From Amyelois transitella (Eukaryota > Arthropoda > Insecta > Lepidoptera > Pyralidae), in the NCBI RefSeq assembly GCF_032362555.1, contig NC_083511.1, positions 1,612,001-1,676,000 on the forward strand: DNA of 64,000 nt, given 5' to 3'. Below are positions 36,875-48,800 of the stretch, piece by piece; position 1 is the first letter of the stretch; each line of letters begins with the position of its first letter. The position numbers and the translations under genes were made by a program. The notes beneath the pieces are model-generated. The model did not search any database. It saw nothing but the letters and a program-made list of their open reading frames with translations, and was not told the DNA's origin.

Positions 36875-37466
36875 AATTTTATTTCACCACTCAAACACTG
36901 TTTTAAAACAAATCTTGCTCGTTTTTTTAATTTATTTGTCAAAGTTGCATACCAACAAAAGTTTGCGCGTAAACATTTTTTTGTCGCGCGTTTTTTTTTC
37001 GCTTCGGCGGCACGTGCGTCGCGCGCGAAGTGCGTTGAGCGACTGACGGCCGCCATTGGCCGCCCGTCCGCCATTCCCGTCACATCCGGCGAGGAAAAGC
37101 TTTTCCCGCGTTTGTCTGGGCGGAGCGAAGCTGCGAGCTTGGGCGGTTCACAGCTTTTCGCGGAATTGTCTTTGCGGTGCAGTTGTCACAGCGTAGTTAC
37201 TGTTGAGAAAATAAGTTGTTTTATTTTATTTTTGTGATGATAGTATGAAAAGGCGGTCAAAAAGTTTTTAATAGCTTAAGTTATACCTAACAACAGAATT
37301 ATTTACATACCTACCTTAACAGTAAGCGTTTTAGATTTGTAGCTGAAGTATGAAAAGGAGGCCAAAAAGTTTTTTTCAAACTGACATTACAATGACATTA
37401 CATTCCGTCATTTGCTGCACAAAGCAAAAGATATCAGGGTATCAGCAGAGCAGATATAAATCAAAA
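36875..37466. promoter_or_regulatory. Divergent CpG-rich promoter region of Sobp and the Ac45 gene
   Basis: 592 bp between the two divergent start codons. The section from about 36,960 to 37,190 is far richer in G+C and CpG than its surroundings, with GCCGCCATTGGCCGCC (an inverted-CCAAT-like and PHO/YY1-like GCCAT context). No TATA box is evident. A 26-base near-repeat, GTATGAAAAGG-GG-CAAAAAG, occurs at about 37,243 and 37,348. Sharing of the promoter is inferred from spacing. Confidence 0.6.
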
Positions 37467-40442
37467 ATGCGCTCATTTAATTGTCTAATATTTTTATACT
37501 TACACCAAATTTGTATAAGCAAAGACACGCTTCCCGTCTTCCTGATAGATTACGACGGGATCATGTCCCACTTGTTATCAGACGTGAACCCCTTTAGCAG
37601 AACTGGGAGTGCCGTGTTCAGCACCATCGTTGAAGACGCCATGAAAAGGTGCAACGCCATAGTAATATTCGTCGAAGACCAGTTTTGCAGCGAGGACGTC
37701 AGCGGCAAAGACCACCATGGAACCCCTTTCGTTCATATACAAGAAGATTTGAGGCACTTCAAAGCAAAATACATCCCAAATGTCGTTAACCCTTTAAATG
37801 TATTAATACGATCGATGAAACTGACTGAAACTAATATGATTGCGCTTAAACCTGGTCAAAACTTTCAACCACCAGTCACCGAAACGGTTTTCTATGTTTT
37901 CTTCGAAGACAATACCTCAGAAAATAGGATACAGACTTTACGTCGCCACGACGCCCTCATAAGGGAGATATATACGGCAACTCATAAGATGAGCGGTGGT
38001 AAGGTCGTAGGTTTCTATACGGGCAAAGTTAACCCTGTGTTGCTTTCACAATACGGCCGCGAGGTGTCCTACGTAGAACCCATCTTGGATTCAGATCAGA
38101 CTGTCTTTTTGGAATCTGAAGGAGCTTTGTTCCGTTTTGTTGGTGAGTTGTTGTTGCAGCTATTGCCGGGGCCATCGCTCCCGTGAGAATTTACTGACAT
38201 ATTTATTTATCTCCGTACCAAATTTCATCGAAATCACTCCAGTGCTTTTTCGTGACGAACAAAAATGATTTTTTTTTCTCATTATTAAGTATATTTGTAA
38301 TTAAGTAAATATGGATAAGCTTCCTAAAAGACCTGACAGTTGATATGCGAAACTGAGTTCTCTCTAGAGGGAGTAAGCACCTCTGACTACAGCCGGATAA
38401 AAATATAAATAAGTAGTAGGTATAAATTTGTAGAAATCTTCGGCGTACATTATTATTCGTTGCAGGTATCACCATAGAAACGCCAGGACGCACCAGACGT
38501 CAGACGGAGTACACCGAGGCACCGGTGGTGGTATCAGAGCTGCGCACGCGCACTATAGCCGGGTCGGAGTTCCTGCGCACGAACATAGAGTTTCACGGCT
38601 TGCAGATCAAGTTCTCTTTCAGCTTTTCGGACAATTACTGGTCACTCGGTTAGTTAGTACACATAAAGTTTACTTTATAAAATAAAACCAAAAATTTTAT
38701 AAAAAATTGCATAAAAGCCTTTTCACTCATTTCGGTAAACGCTGCATCTATTTATATTTGTATATTGTTAAGCTGTATTGGAGGCATTTCCCTTTTCACA
38801 AAAGTTATATACATATATAAGTGAATAATTTTATGAAATTATTGTGATTTGTATCTACATACACACATACATATGGTCACGTCTATATCCCATGCGGGGT
38901 AGACAGAGCAAACAGTCTTGAAGAATAAATGGCCACGTTCAGCTATTTGGCTTAATGATAGAATTGTATCTAGAATTAAATAACATTGGAAGCAAGGAGT
39001 GGAGTCTCCTGGCACAAGCATATTTTTGCTTAAAAGGAGACTCCAGCGACATGCACAACCATTGTAATTCGTAGATACCCAATAAACATATTTTACTTTT
39101 ATTTTTTTTATATATAACTACCTAATAGTAGGTATGAAAGTAACACATTTTCATGTTTACAAAATACCTACCTAGCTCTGCATTTTATATTTTTTAAATG
39201 GAATGTCATCTCATATGACATTCCATTCAAAAATATAAAATGCAGCGTGCATATTCTCAACAGCAATTATTTTCCCTCTTTCAGATAACATAACATTAGT
39301 GGATGGTGGTGAAGAAATGGGGTCCACTGTCCTGGGTATAAGAGTGCCGATAGAAAACTCTTACTACTGCGACGAGCCACTAAGAGTTATCAATGAAAAT
39401 GACAGGAGCTACGTCAACATACCACAATACCAGGTGCAAAGTCTTAATGTCAAACATATTTGTTTTTTTTTTTGGAAAATTTATCTAGTTCATATAGGGC
39501 TGCGGGGTTTCGGTAGATCCATAGATTGTCACATGGTTATCTGTGTTTATACATATAGCTCTCTGATCTGATGAAATATGCTTCTGAATTTTAGAGAATT
39601 TTAAAAATGCCTATTAGGTACAGAATGGATGAATGATGATGATCCCATGGATGTCGTAAAAGGCGACTAAGGGATAGGCTTACAAACTTGGGGTTCTTTT
39701 TTAGGCGATGGGCTAGCAACTGTCACTATTTGAATCTCAATTCTATCATTAAGCCAAACAGCTGAACGTGGCCTTTTAGTCTTTTCAAGACTGTTGGCTC
39801 TGTCTACCCCGCAAGGGATATAGACGTGATGATATGTATGTATATGAAGGTTCTGTTACGTGATATGATATGATATGATACGTGATAATTTCATGCTTTT
39901 TTTAGATTCAACCATTTCGATCGGCGGTCGACAGAGGTTACGGTAAGTTGAGATATTCTCACTTATAAAGACTAGACTGGACTAAACAATATCACATACG
40001 TTACAAAATTGAGTTTAAAAAGGTATATTTATATAAAAATTATACCTAGGTACTAATTTCACATGTCCATAAAAAAAATGGTAAATCACTTTAACTACCA
40101 AACTTTAATAAATTAATGACCTTAACTTCCCTTCACAATTTCGTTTTCACAGTTCCATTGCAAGAGGTGCCACCACCACCTCCAGTACAAAACCCTGACG
40201 GTCCACCCATCATCGACCCACCCAGTGCCGACGGGAAAAACGCCAGTTTCAGCGACCCTTACTTCGATATCCCGGTGAAATGCAACCCTTACTTCGATAT
40301 CCCGATACTTAGCGGGTTGTTCATTTCAGCAATTTGCCTCAGTATTATGTTTGTCGGAATAGCGTTTCTCTTTAATTGCGAATCGTACGATAAATTTGAC
40401 GATCCTCGTGTAAAGGGGCTCGAGTTTGCGGCTACGGAGTAG
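37467..40442 (+). CDS. ATP6AP1: V-type proton ATPase accessory subunit S1 (Ac45 family)
   Basis: Five exons: 37467-38142, 38466-38648, 39285-39433, 39906-39942 and 40153-40442, all GT-AG with phases that join (1, 1, 0, 1). The product is 444 residues. The chosen start gives a signal peptide (MRSFNCLIFLYLHQICIS); an in-frame Met 39 codons upstream would bury it. A luminal domain beginning LPVFLIDYDG follows, then a proline-rich linker, one membrane span at about 400-423 and a short cytosolic tail with YDKFDDPRVKG, close to the MDRFDDHKG tail of vertebrate Ac45. Family role: assembly and sorting of the V-ATPase in secretory and acidic organelles. Insects have an Ac45 and an Ac45-related paralogue; I cannot say which this is. 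A 10-residue in-frame duplication precedes the membrane span. Confidence 0.88.
38856..38968 (-). repeat. SINE-A 3-prime half in Ac45 intron 2
   Basis: ACACATACATATGGTCACGTC through GGGGTAGACAGAGC to TTGGCTTAATGATAGAATTG, then breaks off. Confidence 0.75.
39001..39044. repeat. Short palindrome in Ac45 intron 2
   Basis: GGAGTCTCCT and AGGAGACTCC with an inner AAGCA/TGCTT pairing. Confidence 0.8.
39178..39245. repeat. Short palindrome in Ac45 intron 2, about 31-base arms
   Basis: CTGCATTTTATATTTTT and AAATGGAATGTCAT pair with ATGACATTCCATT and AAAATATAAAATGCAG around CTCAT. Confidence 0.9.
39640..39843 (+). repeat. SINE-A copy in Ac45 intron 3
   Basis: CCCATGGATGTCGTAAAAGG to GATATAGACGTGATGATATG; the head is missing. 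Confidence 0.82.
40251..40310 (+). repeat. In-frame 30-bp tandem duplication in the Ac45 gene
   Basis: Two 30-base units encode SDPYFDIPVK and CNPYFDIPIL immediately before the membrane span. A 19-base core, CCCTTACTTCGATATCCCG, is identical in both units. Confidence 0.85.
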
Positions 40443-40899
40443 ACGGACTATTGTACGAGTATAACCTTAGTAGTACAATTTTATTGGTTAAAGTTTTGAA
40501 GGTAATGCGTGTGAAATAATTATGAATATTTTTAGTAAGTATTGATTGCTCTTAGGTATCTTGCAATGATTGAATTGTGTGCCATGCTTTGTGCCCTTAT
40601 TATTGATTATATTAAATATTATTACTAATTAAACTTTTAAATTACAGTTGTTGTGATTTTCTTTTTTTTTTCTAATTTTAAATGGTCCATGAGTAATTGA
40701 TGTAGATATTTGCTTGTAAACCAGCTCCCGTAAGAATGGCATGCGCGATGCTGTTTTTATCGCGCGAAAGTCTACCTATAGCTGTCCCGTTTCGCGCGAA
40801 ACAGCGATAGTATATAATGTTATGTGTGGGTTTATACGACTTTTACACAATTAGATAATACTTAATTCAGAGAAAAGGAGAAGGCCTAGCCGTGAGTTA

Positions 40900-41310
40900 C
40901 GATGGACAAGCTATTGAAATCAAATAGTATTGATTTTATAACATATGATCGATGTTAAATTGAGTGACAGGATAAGAAACAGCATTTTCAACGAATGTTG
41001 TGATGTGAAAGAAGATATAGTAACAGCAATAGAAAAGGGTATGCTGAGATGGTCATGTCAAGAACTCAAGAGGATGAATGAAGACAAGTTAACAAGGCAA
41101 GTATACAAAGAGGGTGTGAATGGAAAGGTAGGAGTGCCTAAGTTGCCTAGACGCACGTAAATTAAATTGAGGACGTCCTGGCAAAAGGTCAGGTTAAGAG
41201 TACTCGAAACGACTGACCTGGCATGAGGAGAGTTATGAATGTGGATAAAGCGAAAGAGTTGCAGAAATCGGGGCAAGTAGAAACATGTAGTCACTGCCTA
41301 ACCCTCCAAA
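40900..41310 (+). mobile_element. LINE ORF2 C-terminal fragment (LINE-B)
   Basis: Coding remnant MLRWSCQELKRMNEDKLTRQ followed by VYKEGVNGKVG and, after interruptions, EDVLAKGQVKSTRN and RRVMNVDKAKEL. This order matches the reverse-transcriptase-type LINE tails common in moths. Dead fragment between the Ac45 gene and LYRM2. Confidence 0.75.
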
Positions 41311-41314
41311 TTCA

Positions 41315-41545
41315 ATTTCAAATTTTTATTTGCATAATATGAGTACAACAAGGTCTTACAATTTATACATAATGTATACCAGAATCTTCATATTTACCCT
41401 TTCGGATGTTGTAACATTTATTATGTATTAGTAGGCATACTTATACATAAAGTTACCTACTTAGTATCACATAATGATTTTAAATCAAATTAGAATTGTT
41501 TAAACCTAGTATTGCGCAATTTATATTTATCTATTAATAGGTGCT
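41315..41545 (+). repeat. Unclassified dispersed repeat, copy 2
   Basis: About 230 bp clearly homologous to 11185-11410 with small gaps. No coding and no inverted ends; perhaps a LINE 3-prime UTR. Confidence 0.7.
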
Positions 41546-41901
41546 TATTTATTATTATTGTAAATATTTATTATGTACAATTTTTTTTTACTCAGGGATG
41601 TGATTTTATGTACGTTTAATACTAAAAAATTTAAACTTATATGTGATACCTTTTTGAAGTTTTGCCTTTGTCAGAGAAAGAGAAACTGTTTGTCAGAAAA
41701 GTTTATTTAGCCGCTTTGATTGACAATGTCAATGTCAAAAACAGCTGTGCATTCGCATTGTTTACGTTTGTAATAATTTTCATTTGAATACATATATAAT
41801 AAAAATATTTAGATGAAAATTACAAATTTTAAATGGGTATTTAACATTATAGCTACAATTTAATTAATTTTGAATAGCCTGAGAGAACAAGCACCGCAAT
41901 C

Positions 41902-42380
41902 ATGTCAAAACTCCCTAAGACAGCTCTTAGTCTAAAACAGGTATATTTATGTTAATAAACTTTATTTATAGTTTATTAATCATTGGTAAATTGATTTCCT
42001 TGATGGTTTACATAAAATAAAAATATCGAGCACCCAATCTGTGTTCTGTTCTTGTATAGTAGAAGTCAATACCTATATGATAAATCATAAATTTACAAAT
42101 CCTACTCCTGTTTCCTAAAATTTTATTTAACCAATAAAACGAAGCCAATTCTTTTCAGTTCATGTTACGCCAAGAAGTTTTGAAACTTTATCGTGAAATT
42201 TTCCGTACGTTACGTTTGGTACAAGACGAATCTACTCGTAAGGAACTCAAGGATTGGGCCAGGACTGACTTCAGGAACAACAAGCACCATCAGGACGAGA
42301 CCACGATCAAGGCTATGCTGCACTATGGGAAGAAATCCTTAAAAGATTTACAGAATTCACTTGCCTTGAGTAAAAGCTGA
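41902..42380 (+). CDS. LYRM2: LYR motif-containing protein 2
   Basis: Two exons, 41902-41940 (13 codons, MSKLPKTALSLKQ) and 42159-42380, joined in phase 0 across a 218-bp GT-AG intron, giving 86 residues. Seen: LYR at 23-25 in KLYREIFRTLR, then the conserved RKELKDWARTDFRNNK and the C-terminal LALSKS. Vertebrate LYRM2 has the same length, the same SLKQF-type N-terminus and LALAKS end. Family knowledge: LYR proteins are small mitochondrial matrix adaptors that bind acyl carrier protein; LYRM2 is linked to respiratory complex I. A poly(A) signal AATAAA lies at 42531-42536. It is convergent with the site-2 protease gene. Confidence 0.95.
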
Positions 42381-42530
42381 CATTTTTGAGTTATTTATTT
42401 TTTGTACATAATATTAAGAAATGTAGCTTTTGCCTGAAGCTTTGATCAGCTGGGAATTTGTTGTGTAGGTGTAGATGTGCCAAGTTTTATGAAAATTAAT
42501 AACATAAGTAGTTTTTGAGTTTATTTATTG

Positions 42531-42536
42531 AATAAA
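42531..42536 (+). terminator. Poly(A) signal of LYRM2
   Basis: AATAAA 150 bases after the LYRM2 stop codon, followed by a T-rich stretch. Confidence 0.65.
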
Positions 42537-43452
42537 AATTCCTACACTTTTCAAATCCATAAGGATTTGTTCTGTTATTTAGTAGGTTTACATTATGAGC
42601 CTTGCTAAAATATGTTATTTTCATGAGTTCAAATTATTTTACGGATATTATTGTAGGACAGTAATTTATACAGATTGTAATTAAATTATTATGTTCAATA
42701 TTTACAGTGAAGTGATAGATTAAAACATGTTTTAATAAAAAATGTTTTATTTACAAATGTCAGTTTTTGTATATTATATACATTAAATAAAAACATATTT
42801 ACAAACTAACATAAATGTTAGAGTAAACTCTTAGGTTCAACAAGACTCCCTTCTCATTGGTAAAATAACACACAACACAAAAAATTTATAAAAAAATCCC
42901 TTTTTTTTCTAAACTAAATAATTTAGGATATTTTTTTTTTTCAATAATATTACAAAACTTATATACAATGTTGTTATTGCACTCAAAGCACTTAATTCAT
43001 CTAAGCCACAAATCCACTGTAGTATAAACAACCTACCATCCATGAGAACTAAAGTTAGGCTTAGTTTGTTGACGTCAATAACCTAAATTGTGATACCTCG
43101 TATCCAATAAAAAAAAAACTTTAAGATACATAGAACTTTTATATTTACATTGGCCTTGATATAAGATGAAACAGAAAATGAAGCCTTAGGACATACACAT
43201 AAAACATCTAATCCTCTACAGGCCTTATACAATTTGATTGTTATAATATAAATGTATAAAATGTATACAAACTAGATATATCTTAGAACATTACACTATG
43301 CCTTCATACATAGGCGGATATCAGACTTATTAATATAAAATTTCCTTTGCTTTCCCTTCAGAGTTGGTCCATACATAATAAAGATTCCCTTATTTCTCAT
43401 CAATCTTGGATTTAAGTATTCACACCTCTTACTTGCAATGCTTCAATCATTT
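42537..43452. other. Convergent 3-prime flanks of LYRM2 and MBTPS2
   Basis: AT-rich sequence with no coding features. It must contain the 3-prime UTR of the minus-strand site-2 protease gene; a TTTATT (AATAAA on the minus strand) at about 42,745 is one candidate signal. Confidence 0.5.
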
Positions 43453-45008
43453 TCAATTTTCATTAATAGATTTATAAAACAAATATATCAATACAGGCCC
43501 TGTCACCCCCGTCCCTACGACAACTGTGAAAACTGTGAAGAAAGTGACAAAGTCACCATTTCTATTCAAATACTTAGCTAATATTTGAATCAAATTCCTT
43601 GCAATGTGATGGCCGTCAGTACCATAACATGGTAGGACATTCAAAAAACCAATACCCATAGAAAATATAAATACATATCTCAAAAATTTCTCAAATTGAG
43701 TGGGTGAGAAAAGTGAAAACAGTGATACCCTCGGAAAATACTGATCTATAAAAACTGTTTTGTACAAATCGTAAGGCAGTCCTAAATATAGAACAGGATT
43801 CTTCTGCTTCCTCTCAATGATTAGTAAATAAGTGTGATTGTTTAATGACGGTTTCATACAATGAGTCCCTCGAGGACATGAATAGCCGCCTGAGTCAGTA
43901 CATTTGCTGAATTTCTTCTTGATCATATCCCGAGGCTTCAGGCAGGAGAATTGTCCAGGTAAAACTGAATCCCCTCCAACTTTTGGTTCCATATATTCAA
44001 AGCAAAAGCTATACAAATCATCTTTCCTACAGCATTCTACTACACTCTCTTTTAGCGTCTCCACCAAGCTCTCATCATTTTGAGCAATGAATTCAGCACT
44101 AGTGCATATCCCATATCTTTCGTGTGCTAGATGCAAGCAGTATGACCAATCACTAGCACACTTCACCTCACATCCGTTTACAGATGTGATTATGTCCTCT
44201 TGATCCAAACCTCGTGCATCTTTCAAAGGGGAATCATCAGTGAAGCCCGTAACTCTTACCCCCACTTCACTCTCGTAAGCTATACTGAATAATATTGGAG
44301 CAGAAAAGAATAGAAGTAAAGCTATTAATGCAATTATAATGTTATGCCAGACTCCGGCACAGTATATCCTTAGTCGCTTGGTGATATCCAAATTATTCAA
44401 GTGTTCCGTATTCAGCTGCACAAATGCAACAGGTATGATTGTAAACACATACACCCCAACTGCAAGTAACTGCACATCTTCTTGGGCTGCTGCCATAGCA
44501 TGCCCAAGCTCGTGGAATACACTACTCAATCCAATAGCAAGGAAATACACCCAGAAATCAGATGCTGGTATATTCACACCTGGCAGTAGTGCTTTTACTT
44601 CTGGAATATGATTCAATTGAATTGTCTCATAAAAATGCTCGAATATAAACGATAACAATGTCCACAGAGCAAATGGTAGGAAAATCCAAACAGTAAACAA
44701 ATATCCACATGTAAACCACTTCTTCAATATTCGCGATAAGTTTTTACTCCACCGATAAATAAAGCGGTTAAAGGCTGTAGTGGTCCATGAAAAATTCAGT
44801 AATCCAACCTTCAACCCAGTTCCTTCCAAGAATGCATAGTACGGATAGTGCATGCAGCTCTGAAAGAAAACCAATCAACGTTAATTTTAGATAAATATTG
44901 TGAAATAATATCCCGTGAACTTGTAACACTTGCCTTGAAGAATGAATCAAAGAACCATATAACGGCATAAAAAGCGAAGGCAAAAGAGCAAAGCACTACA
45001 AAAGACAT
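43453..45008 (-). CDS. MBTPS2: Membrane-bound transcription factor site-2 protease
   Basis: Two exons, 45008-44934 (25 codons, MSFVVLCSFAFAFYAVIWFF...FFK) and 44859-43453, giving 493 residues. Seen: zinc-metalloprotease motif HELGH at 141-145 in a membrane segment, a PDZ-like luminal region at about 215-260, a cysteine-rich luminal stretch, and LNVLPCYGTDGHH at about 431-443, the second metal-binding motif (family LDG; here TDG, Asp440). Family role: intramembrane cleavage of SREBP and ATF6 after site-1 protease, in Golgi membranes. The exon junction fits only a GC donor, AAG|GCAAGT, with a 74-bp intron; no GT option keeps the frame. The 831-bp gap to the divergent TMEM39 gene probably holds both promoters. 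Confidence 0.93.
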
Positions 45009-45839
45009 TTTTACTTCAGTCTTAATGCAAATTTTTGATTTATTTCGTTTACTTTTCTATAAAACAACTAGAATTAACCGGGCCCGGGCCGGGCCACCAA
45101 CAAAATCACAAATCAAATCGATATAATTTTGAAAATGAATTTGACATTGACAATTTGCATTTGTCTGAACATGTTGAAGCTTTGGGCCCACAAACTAAAT
45201 AGAGATACTATTTTGGGCCCTAGTGGAAATGGTGTCTCAATTTGATTTTGAGTAGGTATTATGCCGTGGCGCCGACGATGTTAAGTCGGAGGTCCTTTTT
45301 TATGCCCCAATCCGTGTAATCTCTTATATTGCGGTTAAGATTATGTGCTGAGATTTTGATATGCTGGTTGTGTGTGAGAATTTAAGATGTCCACATAGAC
45401 TCTTTATTGCTATTATTGTACTTACTAATAGGTACTATTATATTATTTTCATATATTTATAGTTCGACTTCTTATTATTGTGCATGATATTTTGCAACAT
45501 TGATCTATTAATGGCTTTTATACACCCAGTCTCGAATATACTAGCCCAGTGAAATCTTCTCTGAGTCTATACTTAGGCATGAACCTAGAGTCAATAACAT
45601 TTTGATTAGATATACTATACATATCTAATGTATTTTGATATTCTTTACTTGTCTGTATAAAAAAAAATGTAAATGAAGCGAGAGTCAATGTCAATGTCAA
45701 GTTGACAGTTTATTTTACATGAGCTAAAGTTGATTGCTTTGCTTTTCGTGTGGGTTGGTTTCAGACTTTCATACAGAAATCTGATAGAATTAAAGCGATA
45801 ATATTATTGTAGCACTTCATAAACCATTTTAACATGTGA
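45009..45839. promoter_or_regulatory. Divergent intergenic region of MBTPS2 and TMEM39
   Basis: 831 bp between start codons. A GC-rich block, GGGCCCGGGCCGGGCC, lies just upstream of MBTPS2 at about 45,079. Nothing else is recognised; promoters are inferred from position only. Confidence 0.4.
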
Positions 45840-48800
45840 GTGATGAGTTGTACGGAAAATGAAAGTGGCTCTTTTGTCGTGTTCTTCTTGCCGGCCGTCG
45901 TTGGCTGCTTGACCATACTTCTGGCCAGGCGGTGGGCAAATTCGCAAGTGAGCGGCACTTCATCGACTGCTGTGTCCAGGAGACGAAAGATCATTAAAGA
46001 TCCGCTTGTTAAACGGCCTCTACCGCCAATTGCCACTAAAATGGTGGCTCCGGGTTCCAAGAAGAGCTCTGTGACTAAACGGGTAAGATTCTGGAATCGT
46101 TCGGCGCAAAATTGTCCAATTATTCCTGGGAACTGGGTCCTTGTTGAGTGGAATTCCATATATATATTATTGTATGTCAAAATATTTTTTTCAGGCATCA
46201 TTACCGGCTGAAGAAGATGTGAATAGTTCAGGCAAACGCGTCGGGCGGACTCGGGTCCCGCCAGCGCCCACGCCTGCACCCACTACAGATGTTAAGTTAG
46301 CTGATGGCCCTATGCCACCAAAACACATCCCGTTCCCATTCATACCCCATGATGGGCCTTTGTTGTTTGAAACTATGACTTTTGTTTTCACATTAATAGC
46401 AACGGGATTGCAATTCCTTAATCTGTATAGAACCGCTTGGTGGTTGCCACATTCTCATACTAATCAGGCAATGGTGAGTGTCTTTATAAAGTAGGTATAA
46501 TTTAATTAACTATTGAATGTAAAATTCTCTAAATATAGATTTAGGTTATTCATTAACATTTGTATAAAGTTTGAGCTAGAACATCACTTTCTTTTGGTAT
46601 AAATAGAAATTACTTAAAAAAATCATAAAAATCACAACTAAATATCTACATAAGAAGAATTTATTTAGTTATGATTAGTATTTGACCATAATGGACTCTG
46701 ATTAATGTATTTTAAAATTTCAGAACTTCTACCTGATCGACCCTCACTTAGTCGCTTTTATAGTGACAATTATATGCAGAAGATTCCTTCTGTGTGTGAC
46801 ATTGGCTGTTTTGAAGTACTTCCTAGCACCGAAACTCATGCCACATGCCACTATAGCAGCCAGGTAGTATTTAACTTCAGAATTAGGATAATAAACATTT
46901 TCTATTTTAAAACCTATATTCATTTTTGATTTGATTAACTGAACGAAATTTCAAGTTTATAAAATGTTCATATTACAGAATGTTTATTTTGGGCGTGGTA
47001 TTGGGTGCTCTGGCATGGTGCACGTACTTCATGGTGCTCAAGTACCCAATATTGAAAATTTTCTTCTTGTGTTATCCGTGAGTATTTATTTATTTAGTAA
47101 AGCCTTTGATATACTTATTATGATGGACACATTAAAGATCACAATGTGCCTTCCAAATTTATGATTTTATTAGGTAAACAAATAAATCCTTTTTTCTAGC
47201 CTAGTCTTTGACTACCTAACTAGCCTTGATATCATGGATTTTTTGGTTTACTCCACTTTGGTCACCTGGGTGATCAATTTCCACATTTTTCACGACACCA
47301 CTTTTGTCGCGCGACAAACTATCGCTGTTTCGCTTTTTACTATGACGTGAAACGGGACAGCAATAGTTTTTCACGCGATAATAACGCGCGAGCTATGCTA
47401 CGGGAGCTGAAGTAAGGCAAAAACTTTCTGAGATCTTTCAGTGTAAAAGGTTATATGTAGTAAAAGCATATGGTTATATTAGCAAAATGATTGATGTGAG
47501 TCCAAATTAGATCTTTAAATTTTTCATTCTAATTTGTCATACAATTATACATATACCATATCAATAAAAATATACATGACGACTTCCCTCATTCCAGAGT
47601 CGTTATCTACTTCCTACTGTTCGGCTTCCAATCGGGCCCATTCCTCGAGCTGAACAATTCCGAGACTCCACCGATGCACTGCTGCAGCCACGACCCCCAA
47701 CAGGTCCGAGCGGAAGTGGAGGTCCTTAGGCAGGACTTCAATCTGAGAGTCAAGAAAATACTCTTCAATTCCATAGTGGGAGCGTATTATTCTAGTTTTA
47801 TACCGTGCTGTTTTGCACAGGTAAGTTAAAACATACACACATATAATCACGTTTATATCGCTTGCGGGGTAGACAGAGCCAACAGTTAAAAAGACAAAGG
47901 CCATGTTTAGCTGTTTGTCTTGATGATAGAATTGAGATTCAAACAGTGACAGGTTGCTAGTCCATCGCCAAAAAAAAAACCCTAAGTCTAAGCCTATATC
48001 TTAGTCGTCTTTTACGACATCCACGGGAAAGACGAGGAGTAGTCCTATTCTTTTTTTTATTGGTGAACCACACGGCACGATTACATTATTATTAACTGTT
48101 CTATCCAGTAGCAGAGTTCACTTTTGTTTGTATGTATGTTTCCATTATCAGTAGACAACAAACTCCTAGTGTATAAAACAATTCTCAAACCAATCTGGAC
48201 TTATGGACTACAACTGTGGGGTAGTGCTTCTGACTCCAATATCTCATGCCTGCAAAGAGTGCAAAATAAATTACTCAGAAACATCAGTGGCGTGCCCTGG
48301 TATGTTACGAACGCAGAAATCCATGAACACCTGGAAATTACTACAATAAAGGAAGAACTCCTAAATGTCGGCCTGAGGTACCGGGAGAGGCTCGTAAAGC
48401 ACCCAAACATACTTGCACAGCAACTCACAAACCGCAGCTACAGATACAAAGCGATTAAAGAGGAAAGACATCCTATAAATCGGAATGAGTAGATATCCTC
48501 ACTGGGGGATACACTCTAATGTCAAGAGCCTAAAACACATTTGCTAAAAGTGGATGCACTGATCGCAAATATAAACATATATAAAAAAATGTATGTTTCC
48601 AGTCGTACCTCTACTACGATGTGTACGCGTCGTCCCAGCAGACTGTATTCGTGTGGGTCGGTCTGTTCGGCCGCTACGCGAGTCAGTTGCTCTCGGCCGC
48701 GCATTGCGATGTCGCACATCGCAGCGCCCTGCACCTGGGCAGGTGGCAGCTGGAGACTAACTGTACAGGTGAGTCCTGGTTTACCCCCGCCCCCCAAGAG

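Noticed and set aside
37350-37466. Upstream in-frame start of the Ac45 gene (MKRRPKSFFQ...)
   Set aside because: It would place 39 residues before an evident signal peptide; the Met at 37467 is the better start.
44931-44933. A GT donor (CAAGTGT) for MBTPS2 exon 1
   Set aside because: Using it leaves the join to exon 2 out of frame; the GC donor fits both consensus and phase.
45761-46279. 172-codon minus-strand frame opposite TMEM39 exons 1-2
   Set aside because: It overlaps conserved TMEM39 coding on the other strand, has no family features and no splice support.
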